A stretch of DNA of 20,911 nt, from assembly GCA_910586425.1 (NCBI GenBank), contig CAJUHL010000030.1:1-20911 (forward strand), given 5' to 3'. How positions within the stretch are numbered: the stretch's first letter is position 1; each line of letters opens with the position of its first letter. Positions 13,806-20,906 of this stretch are shown here, piece by piece. The stretch comes from an uncultured Bacilli bacterium. GTDB lineage: Bacteria > Bacillota_I > Bacilli_A > RF39 > UBA660. Under the pieces are notes generated by a model. The model was not told the DNA's origin, did no database searches, and was given only the letters and a program-made list of their open reading frames with translations. Position numbers and translations under genes: made by a program.

Positions 13806-13819
13806 ACTTTACATTTTTT
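13781..13819 (+). terminator. Terminator using the right repeat arm
   Basis: TGTAAAGTC (13781-13789) pairs perfectly with GACTTTACA (13805-13813) and a T-rich run TTTTTTATT follows. It lies between the 72-residue gene and the J-domain gene and would separate them unless prevented. Confidence 0.6.
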
Positions 13820-13836
13820 ATTGTGGAGGTTATGAG

Positions 13837-14358
13837 ATGGGAAAATATTTTAAAAACGTAACCACGTTAGAAGAATTAAGAAGACAGTACAGGGATTTAT
13901 TAAAGAAGTTTCACCCTGACAATGCAAACGGAAGCACGGAAGCAACACAGGAAATCAATGCTGAATATGACAGGCTTTTCAAAGTTTTGAAAAACAGACA
14001 TGAAAGCAAGACAACGAACAACAAAGAGAGCAACGCAAAGACAGATTTCAATAATATGAAATATGATTTTTCAGAGGATGCAAAGCTACGTGAAGCATTA
14101 CAGAAAATCATAACCTTTGATGGAATCAATATAGAAATAGTTGGTTGCTGGATATGGGTAGATGGTAACACATACGCATATAAAGACGCATTGAAGGAAA
14201 TCGGCTTTAAATGGGCCAGAGAGAAAAAGAAGTGGTATTTTCACACGGAAGCATTCAGGAAGAGAAGCAAGAAAAAATTAAGCATGGAAGATATACGCAA
14301 CTACTACGGAAGTACAGAAGTAGAGACAGAAGGGCGTAAACGGTTAAAACAGGCATAA
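13837..14358 (+). CDS. J-domain (DnaJ-like) protein
   Basis: The 173-residue product has a short J domain at the N-terminus (about residues 1-60), with LRRQYRDLLKKFHPDNANGS and the HPD triad at 26-28 that in the family stimulates Hsp70 ATPase. A charged linker (about 65-85) leads to a C-terminal module with WIWVDGNTYAYKD, then LKEIGFKWAREKKKWYFH, which I have seen in J-domain proteins of phages and integrative elements. No zinc-finger or substrate-binding domains of full-length DnaJ are present. I chose the ATG at 13837 (GGAGG 7 bp upstream) over an open extension back to 13792 that runs through the terminator. A local co-chaperone for element functions is a reasonable inference. Confidence 0.85.
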   Translation: MGKYFKNVTTLEELRRQYRDLLKKFHPDNANGSTEATQEINAEYDRLFKVLKNRHESKTTNNKESNAKTDFNNMKYDFSEDAKLREALQKIITFDGINIEIVGCWIWVDGNTYAYKDALKEIGFKWAREKKKWYFHTEAFRKRSKKKLSMEDIRNYYGSTEVETEGRKRLKQA

Positions 14359-14387
14359 GCACACACAAATTCATATTCATATAAATT

Positions 14388-14417
14388 CAGGGTGTAATTT
14401 TGGCAGATTGCACCCTG
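14388..14417 (+). other. 10-bp hairpin before the membrane-anchored gene
   Basis: CAGGGTGTAA (14388-14397) pairs with TTGCACCCTG (14408-14417), one G-U pair. No T run follows on either strand in the right place, so it is not a standard terminator. It lies 24 bp before the next start codon and may act on its translation. Confidence 0.5.
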
Positions 14418-14441
14418 ATAAAAAAGGAAGGGAATCACACC

Positions 14442-14828
14442 ATGAAATATATCACATATTCTATTATTCTTATTTCAATTTTATTTATGGCGCATTTCTC
14501 AGGTATGGAACGTGGTCAGGCAATGAATGAACCAAACTCATATTTACCGCTTGACCAGTGCATACCGCTTGAAGATATCGCCTGTTATTATGTAAATGAT
14601 TCTGGCGTTCTATGCGTCGAATTAAAGGATGTACAGCATCAGATAGATGATATTAACAATGATGCATATATAGACGTTATGGAAGGCTTACAGGACGTTA
14701 CAACGGCATTCCATGACAGATATATAGATATGAATACAGTCACAGGATACAGCGGGACTGATGAAGGATTGATGATTTATACAAAGGATGGAAACGGTTA
14801 TTATTTGGATGTTGAAATGATGGATTGA
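14442..14828 (+). CDS. Membrane-anchored protein of unknown function
   Basis: The 128-residue product starts with an uncleaved-looking signal anchor (MKYITYSIILISILFMAHFSG), so the rest (SYLPLDQCIPLEDIACYYVNDSGVLCVELKD, ending GNGYYLDVEMMD) should face outside. The exported part is acidic with several short strands and three cysteines. The ATG at 14442 has GGAAGG upstream with 8-10 bp spacing; an upstream TTG at 14400 is inside a hairpin and has no ribosome site. It follows the J-domain gene by 83 bp on the same strand. No family recognised. Confidence 0.7.
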   Translation: MKYITYSIILISILFMAHFSGMERGQAMNEPNSYLPLDQCIPLEDIACYYVNDSGVLCVELKDVQHQIDDINNDAYIDVMEGLQDVTTAFHDRYIDMNTVTGYSGTDEGLMIYTKDGNGYYLDVEMMD

Positions 14829-14846
14829 TGTTTGAGCGGATATATT

Positions 14847-14885
14847 AAAAACCTGACTTGTGATGAACGGAGCCAGGCTTTTATT
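14847..14885 (+). terminator. Candidate terminator after the rightward operon
   Basis: AAAA-CCTG (14847-14855) pairs with CAGG-TTTT (14874-14882) with one mismatch inside the stem, and further T/A follows. It lies shortly after the last rightward gene. Confidence 0.45.
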
Positions 14886-14900
14886 GTGCCGTTGATCTAA

Positions 14901-15053
14901 ATACCCTTTGTATAATTACGCTGTAATGCGTTTTAACGTTTCTGTACAATCTAAATAAGCTTATTTTCAGATTAAAATGATGCAAGGGTATACTTGTTAG
15001 GGTAGATGGCTTAAAATGGCTAAATTGGCTTATTTAAAGGGTGTAGAAACGTT
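14901..15053. repeat. Nested inverted repeats with iteron-like TGGCT repeats
   Basis: Two inverted pairs (8 bp: 14901-14908/14984-14991; 9 bp: 14935-14943/15045-15053), a central AAATAAGCTTATTT palindrome and three TGGCTTAAAA/TGGCTAAAT/TGGCTTATTT repeats at 9-10 bp intervals lie within about 150 bp. Helically phased short repeats beside a palindrome are typical of replication origins or protein-binding arrays, but no replication gene is near. Confidence 0.5.
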
Positions 15054-15260
15054 GTACGGGTTGTTTAATTGCAGTGATGGTTATTGATGATAGTGTATGT
15101 ATGATACAGGGACAGCAGGTGCAAGGATATATGCCGGTAGGTTTACATTTTGATTTAGATGCTTTAGTCCGTAAAAGCCCCCAGCAGTTGTATCCACATG
15201 TTAAGTTGATTTTGGAGATGTACCGAACCATCTATGCAAAACTTCTTTCAGCCTGTTTTT

Positions 15261-15318
15261 AAAGTATGTCACATCATATCGTGATATATTTGAAGAAAAA
15301 ATGGCAAAGTATGTCACA
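15261..15318 (+). repeat. Direct repeat of a 13-mer with adjoining dyads
   Basis: AAAGTATGTCACA is present at 15261-15273 and 15306-15318, 45 bp apart. The first copy runs into ATCA-N5-TGAT, the second into CACACT-GT-AGTGTG. This could be a paired binding site or the trace of a short duplication. Confidence 0.55.
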
Positions 15319-15470
15319 CTGTAGTGTGCAGAATTAGCCGTCTTTTTATAATAAGAGACTAATTATATAAATAAAGACTACTATCGTAACCATTTCCTGA
15401 TGTAAATTACTATATGAAATTATCGCAAGAACATTATCAAACTTATTTTTTACCCAAATTATAAAACAAT

Positions 15471-16265
15471 TTATTCCATTACTCTCATATTTACTATACC
15501 AAACCACACACCTTGACTGTCGCATGTAGTTTTAATTTTCATTTGTAGAGCATAATCCAAATCCATTTCAAATGTCTGAACCAATCCCTCTGGGTCAACT
15601 TCAATTGTTTTAACAGGATTTGTATCTAAATTATCTAAATAAATATCAACTTTACCAGTATTCATTCTAGAATAATCCACATGCCCAATATCAAATTTTA
15701 ATTTTTTATATTTTCCATCAAGATTAAATAAAACAAAATAACCATCTGCACAAATTTTTATTCCATCATAGTAATCATTTCCTGCCATTGTAATATTATT
15801 ATCATCACTAACTAACTCTACATAATCAGTCATATAATATGGTTTCTGTTGCGATAATAAATTTATATATTTTTCATTTGGTAAATTATCAGAATCATCC
15901 TCTTCATTCAAATAAATGATATCATTCTCTTGTTCTTGCATAGACATTTCCTTAATTTTATTATTTATCTTCAAAATTTCTTCATTTAGATTTTTATTCT
16001 TTTCTACCAACTCAGAATTTTCAACTTTCAATTGATATATTTTACTTGATAATTCTGTTTTTTCTTCCATCACTTTTATATAATCATCAGGGCTTATCGT
16101 TTGCAACTCTCCATCAAGAACAATATTGAATGTCTGATTATTTTCAAGATTTTGGTCATTCTTAAAGTCCTGTTTATTATTTATACCTATCACTTTTCCA
16201 CCAATAAAACCAACTATTAATGAAAAGACTCCTGCTATAATTGTATTTTTTGTGCTCGTTCTCAT
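15471..16265 (-). CDS. Membrane-anchored coiled-coil protein with NPCBM-like domain
   Basis: The 264-residue product has one N-terminal transmembrane anchor (about residues 8-27, IIAGVFSLIVGFIGGKVIG). A Glu/Lys/Asn-rich coiled coil follows (about 60-112), then a beta-rich C-terminal domain (about 135-264) with GKYKKLKFDIGHVDYS...GKVDIYLDN...VQTFEMDLDYALQMKI...VWFGIVNMRVM. That last pattern is the jelly-roll of the NPCBM/NEW2 type, which in other proteins sits beside glycan-binding or glycosidase domains. It should lie outside the cell, held off the membrane by the coiled coil. An ATG start at 16265 has AAGG at 13 bp, a poor site. Convergent neighbours are unrelated. Function unknown. Confidence 0.75.
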   Translation of the reverse strand: MRTSTKNTIIAGVFSLIVGFIGGKVIGINNKQDFKNDQNLENNQTFNIVLDGELQTISPDDYIKVMEEKTELSSKIYQLKVENSELVEKNKNLNEEILKINNKIKEMSMQEQENDIIYLNEEDDSDNLPNEKYINLLSQQKPYYMTDYVELVSDDNNITMAGNDYYDGIKICADGYFVLFNLDGKYKKLKFDIGHVDYSRMNTGKVDIYLDNLDTNPVKTIEVDPEGLVQTFEMDLDYALQMKIKTTCDSQGVWFGIVNMRVME

Positions 16266-16484
16266 ATGTTTTGTATACCTTCACAAATAATATTTTGTAT
16301 TCATTATACAGCCCTCTTACCTCTCCATCAAATCCCTCACCCCACATCCAGCACCCCAAACAACACATCTGGTAATTTCTCCCAAATAAATCTCGTTTTC
16401 TGTCAAAAAATGCCGTCTCAATCGTTTATAAAACAGAAGAACACAAACGAATCAATAATTATCTGTCAAAAAAGGAAAACCCAC

Positions 16485-16952
16485 ATGACCAGTAAATTTC
16501 AAAATTCCAACATTCTCACCAATATCCAGTCCTTCATCAACACCTACGGAAAGTCAGCTCTTCAGGATGCAATGCAGCAGTACATAGACAATCAGCAGAT
16601 ATACATTTGTAAAACCAAATCACAGACAACCAAAATAAAAATCAGTGATATTTACTATCTCCAGATCAAACAGCACAATATAGCCTTCCATACATCACAT
16701 GGCATATATAAAAAATACGGTACTCTCAGCCAAGAGCTGATCGCCTTGTTTCCTTACGGATTTATCAAATGTAACCAAAGCTGTATTGTCTCATTAAGCA
16801 AAATCAGATCCATCCAGAATAACGATATCACTCTTACCGATGATACAATTCTGCATGTCAGCAGATCCTATGCTCCAAAGGTCCTTACTGCTCTTAGTGG
16901 AAAGAACTATGCCTGCAATTCTTCTGATTCCAATATCAGCGTAAAAAAATAA
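16485..16952 (+). CDS. LytTR-domain DNA-binding protein
   Basis: The 155-residue product is a stand-alone LytTR regulator. A short helical N-terminus (about 1-35) is followed by the LytTR domain (about 38-140): KIKISDIYYLQIKQHNIAFHTSHG, then KYGTLSQEL, then FIKCNQSCIVSLSKIRSIQNNDITLTDD and SRSYAPKVL, the usual beta-rich DNA-binding fold. There is no receiver domain, so it does not depend on its own phosphorylation. The ATG at 16485 follows AAGGA with about 9 bp; the frame is open back to 16266, but that part is Pro/Ser/His-rich and unlike coding sequence. It is followed by a strong terminator, so it is monocistronic. Target genes are not evident. Confidence 0.88.
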   Translation: MTSKFQNSNILTNIQSFINTYGKSALQDAMQQYIDNQQIYICKTKSQTTKIKISDIYYLQIKQHNIAFHTSHGIYKKYGTLSQELIALFPYGFIKCNQSCIVSLSKIRSIQNNDITLTDDTILHVSRSYAPKVLTALSGKNYACNSSDSNISVKK

Positions 16953-16987
16953 GGCACATCAGATATTTTGTTACCTGATGTGCCTTT
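16951..16987 (+). terminator. Terminator of the LytTR gene
   Basis: AAGGCACATCAG (16951-16962) pairs perfectly over 12 bp with CTGATGTGCCTT (16975-16986) and TTT follows. The T run is short but the stem is strong. Confidence 0.75.
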
Positions 16988-17174
16988 ACTGTTTATATGG
17001 GTAGGGGGGTATATTTCCATCTGAAATATTTAAGTACCTACTATATAGGGGATACATATCTAATAAATCACACCTCATTATTTTTGTTTACTGACTACAG
17101 CATACATTATACTAAATATCACTCCTGCAATCAATTATTTTAAGTGTTTATTTAGCTTTGATAAATCGGTAAAA

Positions 17175-17219
17175 AAATGGCTATATCAGATATAATATTG
17201 TGCTCAAATATAGCCATTT
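17175..17219 (-). terminator. Terminator of the leftward gene at 17258
   Basis: AAATGGCTATAT (17175-17186) and ATATAGCCATTT (17208-17219) form a perfect 12-bp stem; on the minus strand it ends in seven T (17171-17177). It lies 38 bp beyond the stop of the 196-residue gene. Confidence 0.85.
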
Positions 17220-17257
17220 CACTTATTATATTATCTTCATATAAAAATAAATCTTCA

Positions 17258-17848
17258 TTATTCAATATCTTCTAATGAAAATACCTCACTATTATTAAAT
17301 TCTTTCTCAAGTTCTTTTATAACAATATTATTATTAACTAATTTTTCAATTAACTTTTCCTTTTTTACACCTTTAACATAATCATCAAAATACATTAAAT
17401 AAGCCATCTTTTCCAAATAATCAAAAATATCAGAAGGTTGTTCCATGCTTTTCTTTATCTCATCTGCTATATCTTCTAAAGCCTTTAATAACAAACCATC
17501 TCTATTATTTAAATAATCATTGTTTTCTATATAAAAATTGAAATCAAAAGATGGATCATAATTGCTTTCTTCAAATGCTTTTTCAAGTTGCATCATTACA
17601 TTACAACGATATCTCAAATTTGCTTTACATGCAAAATCAAAAACATGCATATTATCAGCACTATCTTCAAATTCATTAAGTAATATTGTTAGAAAAGCGA
17701 ATAAATTCTCATTAATCTCATATACATGCTCTAATAAAAAATTCTTATATCTATCTATTAGAGCACTCAAATATGCAAGTTCCACCACTTTAGTACCATT
17801 TCCCATACAACAATATTTGGAAACCATAAAATCAAATATTTGAAACAC
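17258..17848 (-). CDS. Helical protein of unknown function next to DUF4062
   Basis: The 196-residue product is predicted all-helical and acidic, with FDFNFYIENNDYLNNRDGLLLKALEDIADEIKK in the middle and an acidic end (FNNSEVFSLEDIE). I do not recognise the family. The start is uncertain: a GTG at 17848 or an ATG at 17827; neither has a ribosome site, and the frame stays open upstream through its promoter. It has its own promoter (17909-17937) and terminator (17175-17219), and lies 107 bp downstream of the DUF4062 gene on the same strand. A functional pair, for example effector and regulator, is possible from position only. Confidence 0.7.
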   Translation of the reverse strand: MFQIFDFMVSKYCCMGNGTKVVELAYLSALIDRYKNFLLEHVYEINENLFAFLTILLNEFEDSADNMHVFDFACKANLRYRCNVMMQLEKAFEESNYDPSFDFNFYIENNDYLNNRDGLLLKALEDIADEIKKSMEQPSDIFDYLEKMAYLMYFDDYVKGVKKEKLIEKLVNNNIVIKELEKEFNNSEVFSLEDIE

Positions 17849-17908
17849 TATATCATATATTGCGGCTGTCTGCCAAAGACGTGCTGACGAAGCAGAGCCT
17901 GACCGAAT

Positions 17909-17937
17909 AATATACCATATTATAATACGGATGTCAA
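17909..17937 (-). promoter_or_regulatory. Strong promoter for the gene at 17258-17848
   Basis: On the minus strand TTGACA (17932-17937) and TATATT (17909-17914) are exactly 17 bp apart. The leader behind it (about 17855-17905) is notably GC-rich for this region. Confidence 0.75.
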
Positions 17938-17955
17938 TAGGGCATTAAGAAAATT

Positions 17956-18528
17956 TTACCCTGCTAATTCTACATCGACCAATCTATTTATTAATTTTTC
18001 ATGCAATCCAGCTTCTTCATTAATTATAGTATTTCCACGTATCCATCCAACAGATGGATGCCTTTTTATAGTTGATATCATAGATCTTGAAACTTTTCCT
18101 GCCAAATCCTCTTTACTGTTCCAATATTTTACCATCTTACCTTTTGAAGCATATTGTATAAAGGCATTTAACTTTTTTCTTTTTTCTTCACTTTTTTCAC
18201 TTTTATCTAAACTTATAGAACCAATATTATTATGTATAAATGTCAAAACAGGAATTCCCTTTTTTATTGCATATCTATATTCCATCTCTGTAAAACTTTT
18301 TCCATTCTTTCCAATGCTACCATACCGACCTGCTATAACCAAAATGTAATAATCACACTCATCAATAACTGATTTTATAAATTCAAATTGTTTATCATCA
18401 TCTGCTGGAAATGTTTCCATGCCACAAGGTATACAATCTAGTTCAAGTAATGCATGAATAACATCCCTTCTTTCTTCTCGTAAATCTTCATATGTTGAGC
18501 TTAAAAACACTGTATATTTTTTATTCAT
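17956..18528 (-). CDS. DUF4062-domain protein
   Basis: The 190-residue product opens with MNKKYTVFLSSTYEDLREERRDVIHAL, the defining motif of DUF4062 (SSTYEDL at about 10-16), then CIPCGMETFPADDDKQFEFIKSVIDECDYYILVIAGRYGS and SFTEMEYRYAIKKGIPVLTFIH, a Rossmann-like fold related to TIR and nucleoside-processing domains. In larger proteins this domain is the N-terminal part of STAND ATPases and other predicted immune proteins; here it stands with only a short helical tail (about 130-190). The ATG at 18528 has GGGGGA about 8 bp upstream and is preferred to one five codons earlier. No NTPase or sensor domain is fused; the next gene downstream may be the partner. Function not established. Confidence 0.85.
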   Translation of the reverse strand: MNKKYTVFLSSTYEDLREERRDVIHALLELDCIPCGMETFPADDDKQFEFIKSVIDECDYYILVIAGRYGSIGKNGKSFTEMEYRYAIKKGIPVLTFIHNNIGSISLDKSEKSEEKRKKLNAFIQYASKGKMVKYWNSKEDLAGKVSRSMISTIKRHPSVGWIRGNTIINEEAGLHEKLINRLVDVELAG

Positions 18529-18636
18529 ACATATATCCCCCATAATCTCATCCCTACATTGTCCAAGTTAATACTATCTTTTTTTATTATCATACCATAA
18601 ATACATTCCCATTTCCATATCCCGACAAAAATCCGC

Positions 18637-18684
18637 AAAAAAAATAAAGCATACCAAATAAGTCCACCCTATCCGATATGCCTT
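18637..18684 (-). terminator. Terminator of the small leftward operon
   Basis: On the minus strand AAGGCATA (18677-18684) pairs with TATGCTTT (18646-18653), one G-U pair, with a 23-nt loop, and is followed by T8 (18637-18644). It lies 36 bp beyond the stop at 18720. Confidence 0.65.
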
Positions 18685-18719
18685 ATAATAAATCACACTA
18701 CTCTACTAACCCATCTCCA

Positions 18720-19160
18720 TTAACTAAAATATGTATTACTTCGTTCCCTCTTTACCGATTCCATCCCCTTATCTAACAATCTTCTATTTCGGTCCATATA
18801 AGCATCACATGATTTACTATCTTCTTCATTTTTCTCCGCGTTCCTGATACCTCTGTTTATGGCAGCAGTCATCTCTTTTGTCCTGTATGCGTCTTCTGAT
18901 TTTCTCTGTACACCCTCTTCATGAATATTCTGTAAAATCTGATTATGCTTCTGGTTCTGCTGTTCTTCTCTTGCCATTACTTTTTCAATGTAAGAATTGA
19001 GAAGGTTGCTACTATGCTGTATTCTTTCCCTCTCGGCTTCATCCCTTCTATCCATTTCAATCCTGTTTGCCCTTACCCTATCACGTTCCTTACGGTCACG
19101 CTCCGCACATACTAATTTAATCATGTTTAATTTCGATTCTGCTGTATTTGTTTTATTCAT
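18720..19160 (-). CDS. Highly charged coiled-coil protein
   Basis: The 146-residue product is very rich in Arg, Glu, Asn and Gln: RDRKERDRVRANRIEMDRRDEAER and then long helices with no hydrophobic core, so an extended coiled coil is expected. There are no catalytic motifs. The ATG at 19160 follows GGAGGGCATTTAACT, nearly identical to the leader of the gene just upstream, so the leader may have been duplicated. Third in a leftward operon behind the HNH-AP2 gene and ended by a terminator. Function unknown. Confidence 0.75.
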   Translation of the reverse strand: MNKTNTAESKLNMIKLVCAERDRKERDRVRANRIEMDRRDEAERERIQHSSNLLNSYIEKVMAREEQQNQKHNQILQNIHEEGVQRKSEDAYRTKEMTAAINRGIRNAEKNEEDSKSCDAYMDRNRRLLDKGMESVKRERSNTYFS

Positions 19161-19179
19161 AGTTAAATGCCCTCCAATC

Positions 19180-19371
19180 TTAATATCTCAATAAGCTCTT
19201 TTCTACTTCCATCTCTGCTTCAAGCTGTACTCTTTTTTCATTAATTCTGCATAATTCCTGATTATCATGGTTGATATGCGCTATGGTTTCCTCCGTATCT
19301 AATCGGTGAAACTTCTCCGCATATTCGTCTTCAATCAGTTTGGTTTTAATCTTCTTTTCAAAATCTGTCAT
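19180..19371 (-). CDS. Small charged helical protein
   Basis: The 63-residue product (MTDFEKKIKTKLIEDEYAEKFHR..., ending EVEKSLLRY) is a single amphipathic helix or helical hairpin rich in Glu and Lys. The ATG at 19371 follows AGGAGGACATTTAATT, almost the same leader as the next gene. It lies 20 bp behind the HNH-AP2 gene and 19 bp before the next, so these three genes form an operon. Function unknown. Confidence 0.75.
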   Translation of the reverse strand: MTDFEKKIKTKLIEDEYAEKFHRLDTEETIAHINHDNQELCRINEKRVQLEAEMEVEKSLLRY

Positions 19372-19391
19372 AATTAAATGTCCTCCTAAAT

Positions 19392-20363
19392 TTAATCATC
19401 CATCTCAATCTTCCAGTTCATCATAGCTTCATATACTTTATCTGGAATCTTACTCTTGTATCTGTCAGCCATTACAATTATAAGTGCTTCTTTATGTCTC
19501 TTATATTCCAGAAATGCTTCTTCTGGAGTATTGTAATATCCCAGTTTAACATTCTTACCATCAACATTCAGTGATGCACGATACTTATTTTTGCTTTTCT
19601 CATAACTCACTCCAAGCGGATATTTACCCCGTTTTCTTTTGCAGTTTAAAAGCAAAGTATTGATCGTATGAGGAACAAATACACATGTTTCAGGGCTGTA
19701 TACTTTATTACCTTTGAACAAAATATCTTTATCAAGGTCCATCTGTTCATCACCAGTCATATAGTAATTCTCTTCTACCCATTTATAGAATCGTTCCTTA
19801 TCTTCCAGCCAGTAATCACATATGGTACATCCCTTATATTCCGGAAATCTGTTATGTAATTTTATATTGTAACAGCGTGTCTGCATATCATTCCACAGCC
19901 TTTTTGCTTTCATAAGATTATTATTCAGGAATGGTATATATTTCTGTTCTCTACCCAAATCTTCTACACTGATCTTCCCATTTTTCAGACTATGCATTTC
20001 ACTGTCAGAGACATAAATCAGGTTATTGTATTTACTGTTGGAACTATCACCATCAATATGATATACTTTGTTTTTACCCTTTACTGGTTCTAAAAATGTC
20101 TGCGCCACTAAATTATCTGCATATACATCTCTTTTATATTCTACATCGCTTTCATCTTCATAGAATACCTTCCAATGAACCCTGTTTGTTGATTTTGCTA
20201 ATGTTTCATTATGTACATAGAATTTGCCCTTAATATTATTGGCTAACCTTCCCTCGGATGAAATATAATAATGCTTTGTTCCTTCTATCAGCATGAACGT
20301 TTCAAGTTTATTTAATGGCTTTATGCCTGTACGCTTTAAATCTAATATGTTTATTTCCTGCAT
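19392..20363 (-). CDS. HNH-type / AP2-domain homing-endonuclease-like protein
   Basis: The 323-residue product is built like a phage homing endonuclease. An N-terminal NUMOD-like segment (YYISSEGRLANNIKG, about 32-46) leads to an HNH-like core with VYHIDGDSSNSKYNNLIYVS (about 100-119). A middle module follows with WNDMQTRCYN and DKDILFKGNKVYSPETCVFVP, and then a C-terminal AP2-type DNA-binding domain (about 251-290, GVSYEKSKNKYRASLN...LGYYNTPEEAFLEY). The HNH core keeps the HIDG and the Asn of N-x-x-N-L, so it may be active; I see only one clear His of the usual pair. The ATG at 20363 has only a distant GGAAG. It is first gene of a three-gene operon. It may be selfish, or a nuclease recruited by the element. 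Confidence 0.8.
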   Translation of the reverse strand: MQEINILDLKRTGIKPLNKLETFMLIEGTKHYYISSEGRLANNIKGKFYVHNETLAKSTNRVHWKVFYEDESDVEYKRDVYADNLVAQTFLEPVKGKNKVYHIDGDSSNSKYNNLIYVSDSEMHSLKNGKISVEDLGREQKYIPFLNNNLMKAKRLWNDMQTRCYNIKLHNRFPEYKGCTICDYWLEDKERFYKWVEENYYMTGDEQMDLDKDILFKGNKVYSPETCVFVPHTINTLLLNCKRKRGKYPLGVSYEKSKNKYRASLNVDGKNVKLGYYNTPEEAFLEYKRHKEALIIVMADRYKSKIPDKVYEAMMNWKIEMDD

Positions 20364-20473
20364 TGCTTAGTTAGATACTTCCTTTCGATACGTCTTTAGA
20401 TAGCCAACACAAAATCGTGTTCACTAATAATTGAGCATCCCGATTGTATGCTCCGATTCCTATTCATAATAAA

Positions 20474-20504
20474 AGAGACAATACGATTGATTCATACTGT
20501 CTCT
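20474..20504 (-). terminator. Candidate terminator or bidirectional hairpin
   Basis: AGAGACAATA (20474-20483) pairs with TACTGTCTCT (20495-20504) with one G-U, around an 11-nt loop. On the minus strand TTTTATTATG follows; on the plus strand GGGTTTTGTTTG. It separates the HNH-AP2 operon from the region to its right. Confidence 0.6.
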
Positions 20505-20585
20505 GGGTTTTGTTTGATTATTCAGTTTTTAATGTATTTCCCATATTTTCTTATATTTTTCAAATTAGGTATTGACAAGCATTGA

Positions 20586-20645
20586 GGTAAAAGGAGGGGG
20601 TTATATAACAGAGATATATAAGTTATATTCCCCCCACCTTTTACC
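20586..20645. repeat. 24-bp imperfect inverted repeat with G5/C6 blocks
   Basis: The left arm (20586-20609: GGTAAAAGG, G5, then ATATAAC) and right arm (20622-20645: GTTATAT, C6, then CCTTTTACC) match at 21 of 24 positions around a 12-nt AT-rich loop. No T run follows on either strand, so it is not a normal terminator. A TTGACA lies just left of it (20573-20578). The G/C blocks in a dyad recall the origin of transfer of ICEBs1/Tn916-type elements, but no relaxase is in the window. Confidence 0.7.
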
Positions 20646-20660
20646 CCTACCTACACCATA

Positions 20661-20906
20661 TCAAGCTACATCCTCAATAATGATATTGGGATAACCGTCT
20701 GATTGAATATGATACTGTTCTTTCAATGCCTTATTTGCTTTGACCTTTTTCAGTCCATATAAACCCATAATCTCATTCAGACTGCGCTTAATCTGCGTTT
20801 CAGTAACTTCATACCTATATTTATTGCCAAGAATATATACAACTTCCTTTTCAGTACAATATCCTTTTCGCTGGATACACTGTAATATAATCTCGGAAAT
20901 CTTCAA
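20661..20906 (-). CDS. Small helical protein, cut by the window edge
   Basis: The readable 81 residues (KISEIILQCIQRKGYCTEKEVVYILGNKYRYEVTETQIKRSLNEIMGLYG..., ending PNIIIEDVA) have a winged-helix look: three helices, a turn, then two short strands. A TTG at 20906 could be the start but the frame is open to the edge, so the gene may begin outside. Its stop lies 15 bp from the large inverted repeat at 20586-20645, so it may belong with that site. Family not recognised. Confidence 0.55.
   Translation of the reverse strand: MKISEIILQCIQRKGYCTEKEVVYILGNKYRYEVTETQIKRSLNEIMGLYGLKKVKANKALKEQYHIQSDGYPNIIIEDVA

Larger units (their letters stand above)
14886..15470. other. Non-coding stretch with repeats, no convincing gene
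   Basis: The 585 bp between the two operons hold structure rather than genes. ATACCCTT (14901-14908) and AAGGGTAT (14984-14991) are inverted. AACGTTTCT (14935-14943) and AGAAACGTT (15045-15053) are inverted. A 14-bp palindrome lies at 14953-14966. Three TGGCT-led repeats start at 15007, 15017 and 15026. AAAGTATGTCACA occurs at 15261-15273 and 15306-15318. The small open frame at 15074-15262 has no ribosome site and is not recognised. Confidence 0.6.

Noticed and set aside
15074..15262. 62-residue plus-strand frame
   Set aside because: It has no ribosome site, no family recognised, and lies among repeats. It could be a decayed gene end.
16266..16484. Upstream extension of the LytTR frame
   Set aside because: Pro/Ser/His-rich translation unlike a protein. 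The ATG at 16485 has a ribosome site and the domain starts behind it.
16990..17060. G-rich tract TAGGGGGGTATA with flanking dyads
   Set aside because: It vaguely resembles the G/C blocks at 20586-20645, but has no matching partner arm and no further support.
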